Origin: Acidobacteriota bacterium
GTDB taxonomy: Bacteria; Acidobacteriota; Terriglobia; UBA7540
NCBI GenBank assembly: GCA_902812365.1
Contig: CADDZC010000007.1
Coordinates: 23,366-87,365, forward strand
Reading direction: 5' to 3'
Length of the DNA stretch: 64,000 bases
How positions within the stretch are numbered: position 1 is the first letter of the stretch; every line of letters starts with the position of its first letter. Made by a program: the position numbers and the translations under genes. Below, one piece after another: positions 20,423 through 29,389 of the stretch. The notes beneath the pieces are model-generated. The model made no database searches and had not been told where the DNA came from. It worked only from the letters and a program-made list of their open reading frames with translations.

Positions 20423-20577
20423 AGATAGCCCATTGGATAATCGCCACTTTCTACCGAAACGCCCGAGCGGCATCCGATGCCATCCTGACGATGGTACCAG
20501 AGGGCGGTCCGGCAAGCACAGCTCATCGAAAAAAGATCGGGATGTAATATGAAGACGGCCTTGCAATCACATGCATC

Positions 20578-20593
20578 GTTGACCTAGGTTAAC
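20578..20593. promoter_or_regulatory. 16-bp near-palindrome before the cytochrome gene
   Basis: GTTGACCTAGGTTAAC is a palindrome except for one mismatched pair. It lies in the 177-bp gap between the divergent amidohydrolase and cytochrome genes, ending 6 bases before the GTG start at 20600 and 30 bases before the alternative TTG start at 20624. It could be an operator for one or both genes. Confidence 0.4.
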
Positions 20594-20599
20594 TAAGGT

Positions 20600-23500
20600 G
20601 TGCCTTCGAAGAAAGGGGAACCTTTGGCAAGTTTGCGCAATAATTGGTCTACGGGCAGATGGCTGCTGATCCTCGGTTTGGTACTCATCGCCAACAGCGC
20701 ATGGATCGCGGCACTGAGTACCCCTGATATCTTTTACGTAGGCAACGGGTTAATCCATCCCTTCCTTGGGATTGTCGTTGCCATTTTGGGACTCCGATTC
20801 ATCCGTCAGCGCCGGAGCTGGTTCTCCGGCAAGATTGCCGCTATTGCATTGATATTGCTGGGGATTTCAACGATTTTCGGCCTTTATTTGACCATCCTTG
20901 GGATGACTCGACCCCACAGCCTGGAGTTGTATATCCACGTTGGAACCATCCTGGGCGGCCTGTTCTTTCTGCTCGTCCATGCGTACACGAAGACCGTTCG
21001 GAATCGGGAGCCTCAGAGCCGAGACTTGGCGGGGGGTGGCGAGCTGGCGCCGGCAGGGGCGGGAACCGCTGTCGCGTCCGCATCGGGCGTGGAATCGCAA
21101 TCCTTCTATCTGAGTCGTGGGATTTGGCGCTTGATGGCGGCCGTTTCCGTGGGGTCATTGGCCTTTTACGGCGGAGCCGTTCTCGATCAGCATTTCTTTC
21201 CCAACCCTGAGTACGTCATCAAGAACCCGCCGACCGCCCCGCTGACTATGGATGAGGAAGGTGGGGGAGCCCACAGTTTTATGTTTCCGAGCTCCGCCCA
21301 GACGCCGGATAACAAACCGATCAAATCCGAGTTTTTCATGAATTCGGAGTCCTGCCGGCGCTGCCATCCTGACATCTATGCGCAGTGGCGAAGCTCGATG
21401 CACCATTTCTCATCCTTCAATAACCAATGGTATCGCAAGGCCATCGAGTACATGCAGGATACGATTGGCATTAAGCCATCGCTGTGGTGCGGCGGATGTC
21501 ATGACCATGCGCTCGTCATCGCCGGTCAAATGCAAAAGTATCCGATTCGTCAGATTGAGGACACCGCCGCCGGCCAGAACGGCCTGGGTTGCATGTCATG
21601 CCATGCCATCGTTCACGTCGATAGCACGATGGGCCAGGGCGGGATCACCTTTGAATATCCAAAGCTGGCCGAGTTGGCCGAGAGCAAGAACCGGTTGCTG
21701 CGCTGGCTGCATGATTACGACGTCAAACTCAATCCGAAACCTCACCGCGAGGCCTTCCTGAAGCCCTTTCACCAGATTGGGAGTGAGACTCCCAAGTTCT
21801 GCTCGGCCTGTCATAAGGTCCACTTAGACATCCCTGTGAATCATTATCGCTGGCTGCGCGGCTTCGATGATTATGACAACTGGCAGGCCAGCGGTGTTTC
21901 CGGCTACGGCGCGCGATCCTTTTATTACCCGCCGAAGCCCCAGTCGTGCGTGGATTGTCACATGCCACTGGTGCCTTCGAGAGATTTCGGCAACATCCGC
22001 GGCTTCGTACATTCCCATCGCTTCGTCGCCGCGAACACGGCCGTGCCGGCCTCGACCGGTGATGAACAACAGGTGGCGGAGGTTGAGCATTTCCTGCGGG
22101 GCGCCCTCAGCGTCGATATTTTCGCCCTGGCTGAGGAGCCGGGAGGCGGTGAGCGGACGGGGCCGGCAGGGCCAGGGGGTGAGAATCCGCAATTGTCGAG
22201 TACGTTCGCTCAGGGCGAGGAGTCATCCGGCGGTTTCGTGGCTCCCACCTCGGCTCTGAATGCTCCGACGAAGCTGATGGCCCCGATTGGACGGGCCGAG
22301 GCCGCGCTCCATCGAGGCCAAACGGTTCGCGTGGAGGTCGTGGTTCGAAACCGCAAGGTCGGCCATTTCTTCCCCGGCGGCACTGTGGATGCCTTCGACT
22401 GCTGGGTGGAGCTCCAGGCGCGCGACGATCGGGGCCGGATCATCTTCTGGAGCGGCGAGGCGGCGGAGAACGGCAAGGGGCCGGTAGACCCGGGCGCTCA
22501 TTTCTACCGCTCCTTGCAATTGGACGCGCACGGCAACGTCATCAACAAGCGCAACTCCTGGTCCACCCATGCCGCCGTCTACGCGCACTTGATTCCGCCC
22601 GGCGCGGCTGACACCGTCCACTTCCGGCTGCACGTTCCCGAGGACTGCGGTAGCCGGATCACCCTGACGGCCAAACTCAATTACCGCAAGTTCGACTGGT
22701 GGATCACCCAATGGTCCTTCGTTGGCGTCCGCGACCCGTCGCAGCGTCATCCGCCCGTCAGCGCCAGTTACGACGACACGCGCTGGCTCTTCACGGGTGA
22801 CTTTTCCCACGATGCGCCCAACATCGAGAAAAGGATACCCGACGTGCCGATTGTCGTCATCGGCGAGAACACGGTGACCATTCCGGTGTTGCCCGGGAAA
22901 AGCGCCGCGTTTGTCGAATCCGTGAAGCTCGATCCGGCGGATTGGGAGCGCTGGAACGATTACGGCATCGGGCTCCTGCTCCAAGGTGATCTGAAAGGTG
23001 CCGAGCGGGCTTTTGAAAACGTCGTTTGGCTGCGGCCTCGGTACGCGGACGGATGGGTGAACATCGCCCGGGCGCTGATTCAGGAAGGTAACACGGATGC
23101 GGCCAAGCCCAACCTGGTGAGGGCGCTGGAGCTGGATCCGCGCCTGGGGAGCGCGCATTACTTCTACGGGCTGGCGCTCAAGGCCGACGGAGATTACGCC
23201 GCCGCCTACCAGCAATTCGCAGCGGCCGCCGAGCGCTATCCGCTCGACCGCGTCAACCGCAACCAGATGGGGCGGATGCTGTTCTTGCAGAGAAAATATC
23301 GGGAAGCCATTGCCCAGTATGCAAAGACGATCGCCATCGATCCGGAAGACCTAGAAGCCCATTACAACTTGATGCTATGCTATCGAGGGTTGGGAAACGA
23401 CGCGCTGGCGAGCCGCGAAGAGAGGCTCTATTTGCGCTTCAAGGCCGACGAAGCGGCGCGCGCCATTACCGGGCCTTATGAGCTGGCGCATCCGGAAGAC

Positions 23501-23743
23501 AACAACGAGGCTCAGCCGATCCACGAACATCAGTCGATTGCCGAGGAGCCGGCCTCCGTCTTCCACCCCTACGCCGCTTATGGCGAGCGGTGGCTGTGGC
23601 CGCCGGCCCGCCGTCCCGGGATCCTCGCCCGTTCCTCTCCTCAGCCACGCCTGAAGGCGGACGCGGCCGGGGGAACGCGGAGGGCGCAGCGCAAAGCGAT
23701 CAACGGCCGGGACGCGGCTTCGAGGGCGTCTGCCGGACGGTGA
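20600..23743 (+). CDS. Membrane-anchored pentahaem cytochrome c fused to TPR domain
   Basis: A 1047-aa fusion protein. Residues about 21-130 contain four hydrophobic helices, with His residues at about 53, 113 and 127; a fifth helix lies near 180-200. A c-type domain follows with five CxxCH motifs at about residues 252 (CRRCH), 297 (CGGCH), 331 (CMSCH), 401 (CSACH) and 450 (CVDCH), resembling the cytochrome c554 group. A beta-rich region (about 550-760) and several TPR repeats (about 770-950) complete it. The haem and TPR parts should lie in the periplasm. GTG at 20600 is given as start; TTG at 20624 is an alternative because GAAAGGGGAA stands right before it. The next gene, 34 bp on, encodes an exported ASPIC protein, so the two probably work together. 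The electron donor and acceptor are unknown. Confidence 0.85.
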   Translation: MPSKKGEPLASLRNNWSTGRWLLILGLVLIANSAWIAALSTPDIFYVGNGLIHPFLGIVVAILGLRFIRQRRSWFSGKIAAIALILLGISTIFGLYLTILGMTRPHSLELYIHVGTILGGLFFLLVHAYTKTVRNREPQSRDLAGGGELAPAGAGTAVASASGVESQSFYLSRGIWRLMAAVSVGSLAFYGGAVLDQHFFPNPEYVIKNPPTAPLTMDEEGGGAHSFMFPSSAQTPDNKPIKSEFFMNSESCRRCHPDIYAQWRSSMHHFSSFNNQWYRKAIEYMQDTIGIKPSLWCGGCHDHALVIAGQMQKYPIRQIEDTAAGQNGLGCMSCHAIVHVDSTMGQGGITFEYPKLAELAESKNRLLRWLHDYDVKLNPKPHREAFLKPFHQIGSETPKFCSACHKVHLDIPVNHYRWLRGFDDYDNWQASGVSGYGARSFYYPPKPQSCVDCHMPLVPSRDFGNIRGFVHSHRFVAANTAVPASTGDEQQVAEVEHFLRGALSVDIFALAEEPGGGERTGPAGPGGENPQLSSTFAQGEESSGGFVAPTSALNAPTKLMAPIGRAEAALHRGQTVRVEVVVRNRKVGHFFPGGTVDAFDCWVELQARDDRGRIIFWSGEAAENGKGPVDPGAHFYRSLQLDAHGNVINKRNSWSTHAAVYAHLIPPGAADTVHFRLHVPEDCGSRITLTAKLNYRKFDWWITQWSFVGVRDPSQRHPPVSASYDDTRWLFTGDFSHDAPNIEKRIPDVPIVVIGENTVTIPVLPGKSAAFVESVKLDPADWERWNDYGIGLLLQGDLKGAERAFENVVWLRPRYADGWVNIARALIQEGNTDAAKPNLVRALELDPRLGSAHYFYGLALKADGDYAAAYQQFAAAAERYPLDRVNRNQMGRMLFLQRKYREAIAQYAKTIAIDPEDLEAHYNLMLCYRGLGNDALASREERLYLRFKADEAARAITGPYELAHPEDNNEAQPIHEHQSIAEEPASVFHPYAAYGERWLWPPARRPGILARSSPQPRLKADAAGGTRRAQRKAINGRDAASRASAGR

Positions 23744-23777
23744 AATCCATTCCTCGCAAGGTGAGAAGATATCCTGC

Positions 23778-25481
23778 GTGAACAGAAACTCCCCCCGTCG
23801 TGACTTCCTCAAGACTTTGGTGATGGCCGGCTGCGGAGCGGGACTGGCAAGCCGCCGAGCGGCGTGGGCCGCTCCGCGGTTATCGCCCGTCCGTTTTGCC
23901 GACATCACCAGCCGAGCCGGTATCCATTTTGTTCATTACACGGGCGGGTTCGGAAAGAAGTATTTGCCCGAAACCATGGGGTCCGGTTGCGCTTTCATTG
24001 ATTACGACAACGACGGAAACCCGGACGTGCTGTTGATTAACGGGGCCGACTTCCCCGGTCACCGCACGCGGCGGGTGACGATGAAGCTGTATCGGAACCA
24101 CGGCAACGGCACCTTCAGCGACGTCACCGCGAAAGCCGGTCTGAATGTCGAGATGTACGGCATGGGCGTCGCCGTCGGCGATTACGACAACGACGGCTGG
24201 GATGACCTTTACGTGACCGGACTCGGCGAGGCTCGGCTTTTTCACAATGACCACGGCCGCTTTAGCGATGTGACGAAGCAGGCCGGAGTGAACAACACCG
24301 GCTTCGGAGCCAGTGCGGCCTGGCTAGATTACGACAAAGACGGCCAGCTGGACCTTTTCGTGTGCAATTACGTCAAGTGGTCGGAGAAAGGCGACATCTA
24401 TTGCTCGCTCGACGGACATCACAAGTCATACTGCACCCCCGAAGCTTACCCGGGCGACTCCTGCCGGCTTTTCCGCAACCTCGGCGGGGGACGCTTCGAG
24501 GATGTGACCCGGAAGGCGGGCATCTTCGATCCCACGGGCAAGAATCTCGGCGTGGCCATCGTCGATTACGATCAGGATGGCTGGCCGGATATCGCCGTTT
24601 CGAATGACACCCAGCCCAACAAACTCTATCGCAACAATCATAATGGAACGTTCACCGAGCAGGCCGTCCAAGCGGGCATCGCTTTTAGCGAAGACGGCAT
24701 CGCGCGCGGCGCGATGGGCATCGACGCCAGTGACTTTGACGCCTCTGGCTATCCGAGCCTGGCGATCGGCAATTTCTCCAACCAGATGCTCGGTCTCTAT
24801 CACAACGAGAAGAACCGGTTCTTCATCGACATCGCACCGTCGTCGGCGGTGGGTCGCGCCAGCCTGCTCTCGCTTTCCTTCGGTCTCTTCTTCTTTGACT
24901 ATGACCTTGATGGTTGGGAGGATCTGTTCGTGGCGAACGGCCACATCGAGCCGGACATTAACCGCATTCAGCCCCAGGTCGCCTACGCCGAGCTGCCGCT
25001 GGTGTTCCACAACCAAGGCCACGACCGGTTTCAAGAAGTTGGCCGAGAACTGGGATTCACCCGGCGACTGGTGGCGCGCGGCGCGGCCTACGCCGACATC
25101 AACAATGACGGCGCGCCCGACATTCTGCTCACTACCAACGGCGGGCCCGCCTATCTGTTTGAAAACATCGGGGGCAATTCGAACCAAGCCATCCGCATCA
25201 AGACCGTGGGCACGCGCTCGAATCGCGATGGCATTGGCGCGGTAGTGCGCGTCAAGACCGCGAGCGGCAGCCATGCCCAGACCGTCCACTCCGGTTCCAG
25301 CTACTGCTCGCAGAGCGAGTTGACGCTGACCTTCGGCTTAGGGAACGAACAGGCGGTGGAAGAAGCCGAGATTGTCTGGCCGAGTGGCCATCGCGATCTG
25401 CTCAACAACCTCCGCGCCCGGTCGACCTACACCGTGGAGGAGGGGGGAAAAATTCTTGCCCGGAGACCCTTTCGCCCGTAG
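23778..25481 (+). CDS. Exported FG-GAP/ASPIC-UnbV (CRTAC1-like) protein
   Basis: A 567-aa protein with a twin-arginine signal (NSPRRDFLKTLVMAGCGAG), so it is probably folded before export. Repeated calcium-binding FG-GAP/VCBS motifs of the type DYDNDGNPDVLL, DYDNDGWDDLYV, DYDKDGQLDLFV and DYDQDGWPDIAV form a beta-propeller across about residues 60-450. The C-terminus (NRDGIGAVVRVKTASGSHAQ; SSYCSQSELTLTFGLG) is the ASPIC/UnbV domain. Such proteins are abundant in Acidobacteriota and Planctomycetota and usually sit next to TPR proteins, as here. Their molecular role is not established; surface adhesion or scaffolding is commonly assumed. Start: GTG at 23778, preceded by the weakly placed AAGGTGAGAAG. 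Confidence 0.9.
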   Translation: MNRNSPRRDFLKTLVMAGCGAGLASRRAAWAAPRLSPVRFADITSRAGIHFVHYTGGFGKKYLPETMGSGCAFIDYDNDGNPDVLLINGADFPGHRTRRVTMKLYRNHGNGTFSDVTAKAGLNVEMYGMGVAVGDYDNDGWDDLYVTGLGEARLFHNDHGRFSDVTKQAGVNNTGFGASAAWLDYDKDGQLDLFVCNYVKWSEKGDIYCSLDGHHKSYCTPEAYPGDSCRLFRNLGGGRFEDVTRKAGIFDPTGKNLGVAIVDYDQDGWPDIAVSNDTQPNKLYRNNHNGTFTEQAVQAGIAFSEDGIARGAMGIDASDFDASGYPSLAIGNFSNQMLGLYHNEKNRFFIDIAPSSAVGRASLLSLSFGLFFFDYDLDGWEDLFVANGHIEPDINRIQPQVAYAELPLVFHNQGHDRFQEVGRELGFTRRLVARGAAYADINNDGAPDILLTTNGGPAYLFENIGGNSNQAIRIKTVGTRSNRDGIGAVVRVKTASGSHAQTVHSGSSYCSQSELTLTFGLGNEQAVEEAEIVWPSGHRDLLNNLRARSTYTVEEGGKILARRPFRP

Positions 25482-25540
25482 CGGCCCCCGGACTGGCATC
25501 GCGCGGCCCGGTACCGGCTCGATAGCTACGGGTTTTTCTT
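25475..25540 (+). terminator. Rho-independent-type terminator
   Basis: CCCGTAGC at 25475-25482, overlapping the stop codon of the ASPIC gene, pairs with GCTACGGG at 25525-25532, which is followed by TTTTTCTT. The long loop contains a smaller GC-rich hairpin around CCGGTACCGG. The long loop is atypical, but the paired stem plus T-run at the end of the cytochrome/ASPIC operon makes termination likely. Confidence 0.6.
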
Positions 25541-25704
25541 GGACGCCCGAGAGAGCCCCGGTGTCCTTCCCACCCAAGAAAGATACTCGTTCCGAACCTC
25601 GGGCGGTCTTTGCGTGCCGCTGACGCCGTGCCCGTGCGGCGTGGCCCATTTCTGATATAATTCGCCGTCCTGCCGAACCCAAGCCGGTACGGGCAAGGGA
25701 GGCG

Positions 25705-26589
25705 ATGGTGACGAACGGTGCCAGCCGCCCTTTGGAGGCCATCAGCGACACGGCGCACTGGATGGCGTACCACCGGGCCATGGAAAGCGAGCGGCCCGAC
25801 GCGCTGTTCCGCGATCCCCACGCCCGGCGGTTGGCCGGCGAACGGGGCGAGCGGGCGGTACGGACCATGCGGCGCGGCAAGGCTGCCGCGTGGTCCACGG
25901 TTGTCCGCACCGCGGTTTTCGACGAGATCATCCTCAAACGCATCGAGCGCGATGGGATCGGCTTAGTGCTCAATCTGGCCGCCGGCCTAGATACCCGGCC
26001 GTACCGCCTCCCGCTTCCCCAATCACTCGAGTGGGTGGAAGCCGATTTGCCGCCGGTCATTGTTCATAAAAGCGAGGTGCTGGCCGCGGAGAAGCCCGTC
26101 TGCAAGCTCGCGCGCGTGGAAGTGGATTTGCGCCAAGCCGAACAACGGAAGCGTTTGCTCGGGCAAGTTTCCGGGCGGGGGCAGCGCGCCCTCGTCATCA
26201 CCGAGGGGCTGCTCGTTTACCTCGATCCAGAAGAGGTGCGCCAGCTGGCGGCAAATCTTTACGAGGCCGAAGTGTTCCGTTTCTGGCTGACTGATTTGGC
26301 CTCCCCCAAAGTAGTTCGTATGTTAAACCGTTCTTGGGGCCGGCAGATTGGCGCCGCGGGTGCCGCGTTCCGCTTCGCTCCGGCCGAAGGGACCGGATTT
26401 TTTGCGCCGCTCGGCTGGCGCGAGCTTGAATTCCGGGATTTTCTCGGGGAATCGCGGCGGCTGAATCGTCGGATGCCCGCGGATGCCTGGATCCGCTTCT
26501 GGGAGATCGTGACGCCCAAAACCTTCGCCAGCCGGCTGCGCGAATGGCGTTCCGGCGCGGTGCTGCTGGAACGATGCAGCCGGCTTTAA
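25705..26589 (+). CDS. Class I SAM-dependent methyltransferase, LCMT/PPM1-like
   Basis: A 294-aa methyltransferase of the leucine-carboxyl-methyltransferase/TcmP-like family. Signatures are ISDTAHWMAYHRAMESERPDAL at the N-terminus, LVLNLAAGLDTRPYRL (SAM-binding motif I, about 87-102), WVEADLPPVI (motif II) and ITEGLLVYLDPEEV. In bacteria these enzymes methylate small molecules, often polyketides or other secondary metabolites; the substrate here is unknown. GGGAGGCG precedes the ATG. It is a single gene between the cytochrome operon terminator and a convergent, unrelated methyltransferase. The 220 bases before it hold only the terminator. Confidence 0.88.
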   Translation: MVTNGASRPLEAISDTAHWMAYHRAMESERPDALFRDPHARRLAGERGERAVRTMRRGKAAAWSTVVRTAVFDEIILKRIERDGIGLVLNLAAGLDTRPYRLPLPQSLEWVEADLPPVIVHKSEVLAAEKPVCKLARVEVDLRQAEQRKRLLGQVSGRGQRALVITEGLLVYLDPEEVRQLAANLYEAEVFRFWLTDLASPKVVRMLNRSWGRQIGAAGAAFRFAPAEGTGFFAPLGWRELEFRDFLGESRRLNRRMPADAWIRFWEIVTPKTFASRLREWRSGAVLLERCSRL

Positions 26590-26689
26590 TTCCTTCCCGC
26601 CCAGAGGGCGTATACGATGGAAGCGCGGATGCGGGCGAGGCGGGACCGGTCGTTTTTACGGCGGCTTTGGAGGTTTTTCTGTCGTCTGA

Positions 26690-26708
26690 GGGGGCGCGAG
26701 CGGCCCCC
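26690..26708. terminator. GC-rich hairpin between convergent methyltransferases
   Basis: GGGGGC and GCCCCC pair around GCGAGCG in the 175-bp gap between two convergent genes. Neither strand has a good T-run after it, so a terminating role is only suggested by position. Confidence 0.3.
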
Positions 26709-26764
26709 CTGTTTCGAAGACGGTGCCGCCCGCTGGCGCTGTGAGTAACGAATCGGCCCTCGCG

Positions 26765-27847
26765 CTACGGCCGAATCTCGAAGAACTGGTTGAAGGGGTT
26801 TTCGATCGGGAGTTTCCGAAAGGATTTGAAGCCGGCGCCTTCGGCAACCTTCCGGACGTTAGCCGCGCCCATGCCAGCGCCGTAGCCGGCGCCGCCATAA
26901 GCCAGAGAGCAGGTCATGCACTGGAGCGTGCTGACGGAGTAAAAGAGCTTGCCGAGGGGTTTGATGTTTTCTTCGAGGCGGTCGGCGACGTTGGGCTCGA
27001 TACAGAACCACGTGCCATCCGGCTTCAGGGCCGCGCGCAGGGAACGAGCGCAGCCGGCCGGATCCACCATATCGTGCAGGCAATCGCAGGTCATGATCAA
27101 ATCGAAGTCGCCCGTGGGCGGTAAATCCGTGGAGCTGCGCACCTCGTAGGTCAGGCGGCCGGCGAGCCCGTGCTGGCGGGCGTTTTCATTGGCATAATCA
27201 ATGGCCGGGGCAAAATTGTCGTAGCCAACAAAGCGCGAGCGCGGGAAGCGCGGAGCAATGGCCAGAAGAGCGGCGCCGCGCCCGCACCCTACGTCGGCGA
27301 CCTTAGCGCCCGCCTCCAGCTTCTTCATTACCTCGGGCATGGACGGAAGCCACTGCTGAGCCATAAAGTTGACGTAACCGGTCCGGAATAGCCGCTCCGT
27401 GCCGGCGAAGGTGTCCTCGGAGTAATCGGCGTAAGGCACGCCGCCCCCGCGCCGGAATGACTCCATTACGCGCGGCATGACCCGATAATGGTCGGGGATC
27501 ATCTGCGCCAATCCACCGACGAAGAAAGGGCTATCTTCATTCGCCAGCACCATGGCCCGCTCCGGCGGCAGAGAGAAGACTTGCCCTTCGGGGATGTAAT
27601 CCAGATATTCGGCGGCTGCCATCGCTGACGCCCACTCGCGGAGGTAACGGGGGTTCAGGCCGGTTTTCTCCGCCAACTGCTCGACCGTCACCGGCCCCGA
27701 CTCGACAAGCACCTTGAACAGGCCAAGGCGGTCTCCGATGTAGAGCAGAGGCCCGGACATGGCGGCGGCCAAGTCGGCCACTACCTTGAAGGCGAAATTC
27801 ATCATCACGTCCGGGTTCAACACGGGGTTGGCAGGGGATGTACCCAT
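26765..27847 (-). CDS. Class I SAM-dependent methyltransferase with winged-helix N-terminus
   Basis: A 360-aa protein. Residues about 20-100 form a winged-helix dimerisation domain of the O-methyltransferase type (GLFKVLVESGPVTVEQLAEKTGL). The rest is a Rossmann methyltransferase with motif I KVADVGCGRGAALLAIA and the later motif FDLIMTCDCLHDMVDPAG. It resembles the mycobacterial Rv2258c group; the substrate is unknown. The ATG at 27847 is chosen because AGGAG lies eight bases upstream; the frame can extend six codons further to a TTG. It diverges from the exopolysaccharide locus. Confidence 0.88.
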   Translation of the reverse strand: MGTSPANPVLNPDVMMNFAFKVVADLAAAMSGPLLYIGDRLGLFKVLVESGPVTVEQLAEKTGLNPRYLREWASAMAAAEYLDYIPEGQVFSLPPERAMVLANEDSPFFVGGLAQMIPDHYRVMPRVMESFRRGGGVPYADYSEDTFAGTERLFRTGYVNFMAQQWLPSMPEVMKKLEAGAKVADVGCGRGAALLAIAPRFPRSRFVGYDNFAPAIDYANENARQHGLAGRLTYEVRSSTDLPPTGDFDLIMTCDCLHDMVDPAGCARSLRAALKPDGTWFCIEPNVADRLEENIKPLGKLFYSVSTLQCMTCSLAYGGAGYGAGMGAANVRKVAEGAGFKSFRKLPIENPFNQFFEIRP

Positions 27848-28093
27848 CGCTTTGTCTCCTATCAAGGATTAAGTTAGCGCGGAGAAGCGGCGGCACTCGG
27901 GAAGCGTCACAGAGCTGGCCCGAGCCGGCGCCTCACCCTGCTACCCATGTCTTACTGTGCTAACCGTGAATCCGTATAACCGCGCGCGGATGGTACCATG
28001 ATGGGCTTCGGGTGACAAGGATTTTTTTTACCCCGTCTGGGCGATGAGATGAGTTGTACAGGCGGCCGAGGATAGCGGGCCGAATATACGATC

Positions 28094-28122
28094 TTGACAA
28101 TACCAGACAAGGGCGCTAACGT
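28094..28122 (+). promoter_or_regulatory. Candidate sigma-70 promoter of the exopolysaccharide locus
   Basis: A perfect TTGACA at 28094-28099 is followed after 17 bp by TAACGT at 28117-28122, which matches three of six -10 positions. The predicted transcript starts just before the hairpin structure at 28133-28177 and about 85 bases before the first gene. The upstream part of this 367-bp gap (27848-28090) shows nothing else recognisable. Confidence 0.5.
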
Positions 28123-28132
28123 AAGGTCTTTC

Positions 28133-28177
28133 AGGTAAGGGCGAACCGGCCGTTCGCCGATAGCAAGGGGCTTACCT
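28133..28177 (+). promoter_or_regulatory. Structured 5' leader RNA of the exopolysaccharide locus
   Basis: AGGTAAG (28133-28139) and CTTACCT (28171-28177) form a perfect 7-bp outer stem. Directly inside it GGCGAAC (28140-28146) and GTTCGCC (28152-28158) form a second perfect 7-bp stem with loop CGGCC. The remaining inner stretch GATAGCAAGGGG is unpaired. The two stems would stack, with a purine-rich single strand free for binding. I do not recognise a known riboswitch class; the c-di-GMP (GEMM) core sequences are absent. The first start codon lies 37 bases downstream. Confidence 0.5.
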
Positions 28178-28214
28178 AAACTCTAACCTTCCCAGCTCCT
28201 CAGGCGAGGGAGTC

Positions 28215-29348
28215 ATGATGAGACGCTCATGCATTGGGTTCGCGGCGTTGGTCATGTGCTTGGGAATGATTGGGCTGAGAGGGTTGGCCCGGGCGCAAGA
28301 CGATGCGGTGCAGCCGGTGCAACCGGTTCAGCCGGGTCAAGACCAGACGAGCCAGCCCGACGACACCGGCCAACAGCCGGTGGCGGCCGGCGATGCGAGC
28401 TCTGGCGAGGCCGACGCGCCGACGGCCGGAGCCAATGGCGTGTTGCCGAGCGGAATCCGCCTGGGACCGAACTATGTGGTTGGACCGGAAGACCTTCTGA
28501 CGATCGATGTTTTCGAGGTCCCGGAACTCAGCAAGCTCACGGTGCAGGTTGCCAACGACGGCACCATCGCCTTGCCGTTGCTGGGCCGCGTAAGGGCCGC
28601 CGGGCTGACGACGGAGCAGCTTCGCCAGGAACTGGCCGACGACTGGGGGAAGAACTACCTTCAAAATCCGCAAATTACATTGCTCGTGAAGCAGGCGAAG
28701 GCTCACCCGGTGACGGTACTGGGAGCGGTCGAGAAGGCCGGAGTTTACCAGCTTACGGGACGGCGAACGCTGCTCGAGGTGCTGGCCATGGCGGGCGGGC
28801 TCGCGAAGCGGGGAACCGGGGCGGCGGGCCGGTTGGTGTTCGTCGAGCGGCCGGGAGGGTTTAAGGACCTGCATCCCGTCGACGGCATGAACCTGATGGC
28901 CGATAACCCGGAGAAGGTAGCCATCGACCTGCACAGACTTTTGTACTCCCAGGATACGGCGCTCAATATCGACATCCATCCCTTTGATATCATTACAGTT
29001 AGTAAAGCTGGACTGGTCTATGTGGTGGGCGCGGTGCAGAAGCCGGGAGCCTTTCTTCTTGAGGACAAAGATACGGTAACCGTCCTTGAAGCCCTGGCTA
29101 TGGCCCAGGGCTTTGCCAGCGACGCCTCGAGGAGCCATGTCCGGGTGATTCATCGGGCCGCTGACGGCGCGCTTTCCGAAATGCCCGTGAATTTGGACAA
29201 AATTATGAAAGGCAAGTCCAACGATATGACGTTGGCGGCTAACGACGTCTTGCTGGTTCCGAACAGCACCGGAAAGGCCGTGGGCAAGCGGAGCATTGAA
29301 TCGGCGGTGGGGGTGGTGAGCGGGCTACTGATTTGGGGACGGCTGTAA
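28215..29348 (+). CDS. Polysaccharide export protein (Wza-type, SLBB)
   Basis: A 377-aa outer-membrane/periplasmic export protein. It has a signal peptide ending near ARAQ, a low-complexity linker of Gln/Pro/Val repeats (QPVQPVQPGQ) and acidic stretches to about residue 75. The Poly_export domain follows (NYVVGPEDLLTIDVFEVPEL), then two SLBB-type segments (VTVLGAVEKAGVYQLTG and VYVVGAVQKPGAFLLE). No lipobox Cys follows the signal, unlike E. coli Wza. GAGGGAG precedes the ATG. It is the first gene of the locus and pairs functionally with the BY-kinase/Wzz protein 41 bp downstream. Confidence 0.92.
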   Translation: MMRRSCIGFAALVMCLGMIGLRGLARAQDDAVQPVQPVQPGQDQTSQPDDTGQQPVAAGDASSGEADAPTAGANGVLPSGIRLGPNYVVGPEDLLTIDVFEVPELSKLTVQVANDGTIALPLLGRVRAAGLTTEQLRQELADDWGKNYLQNPQITLLVKQAKAHPVTVLGAVEKAGVYQLTGRRTLLEVLAMAGGLAKRGTGAAGRLVFVERPGGFKDLHPVDGMNLMADNPEKVAIDLHRLLYSQDTALNIDIHPFDIITVSKAGLVYVVGAVQKPGAFLLEDKDTVTVLEALAMAQGFASDASRSHVRVIHRAADGALSEMPVNLDKIMKGKSNDMTLAANDVLLVPNSTGKAVGKRSIESAVGVVSGLLIWGRL

Positions 29349-29389
29349 GATTCTTTATATCAGTGGCTTAGCTAGCTTTGAGGAGAATG

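Noticed and set aside
22223..23215. 330-codon open frame on the minus strand within the cytochrome gene
   Set aside because: It mirrors GC-rich codon bias of the plus-strand gene, which has haem and TPR motifs; the minus translation has none.
28021..28035. T-run upstream of the exopolysaccharide promoter as a terminator
   Set aside because: No stem precedes the T-run and no gene on that strand ends there.
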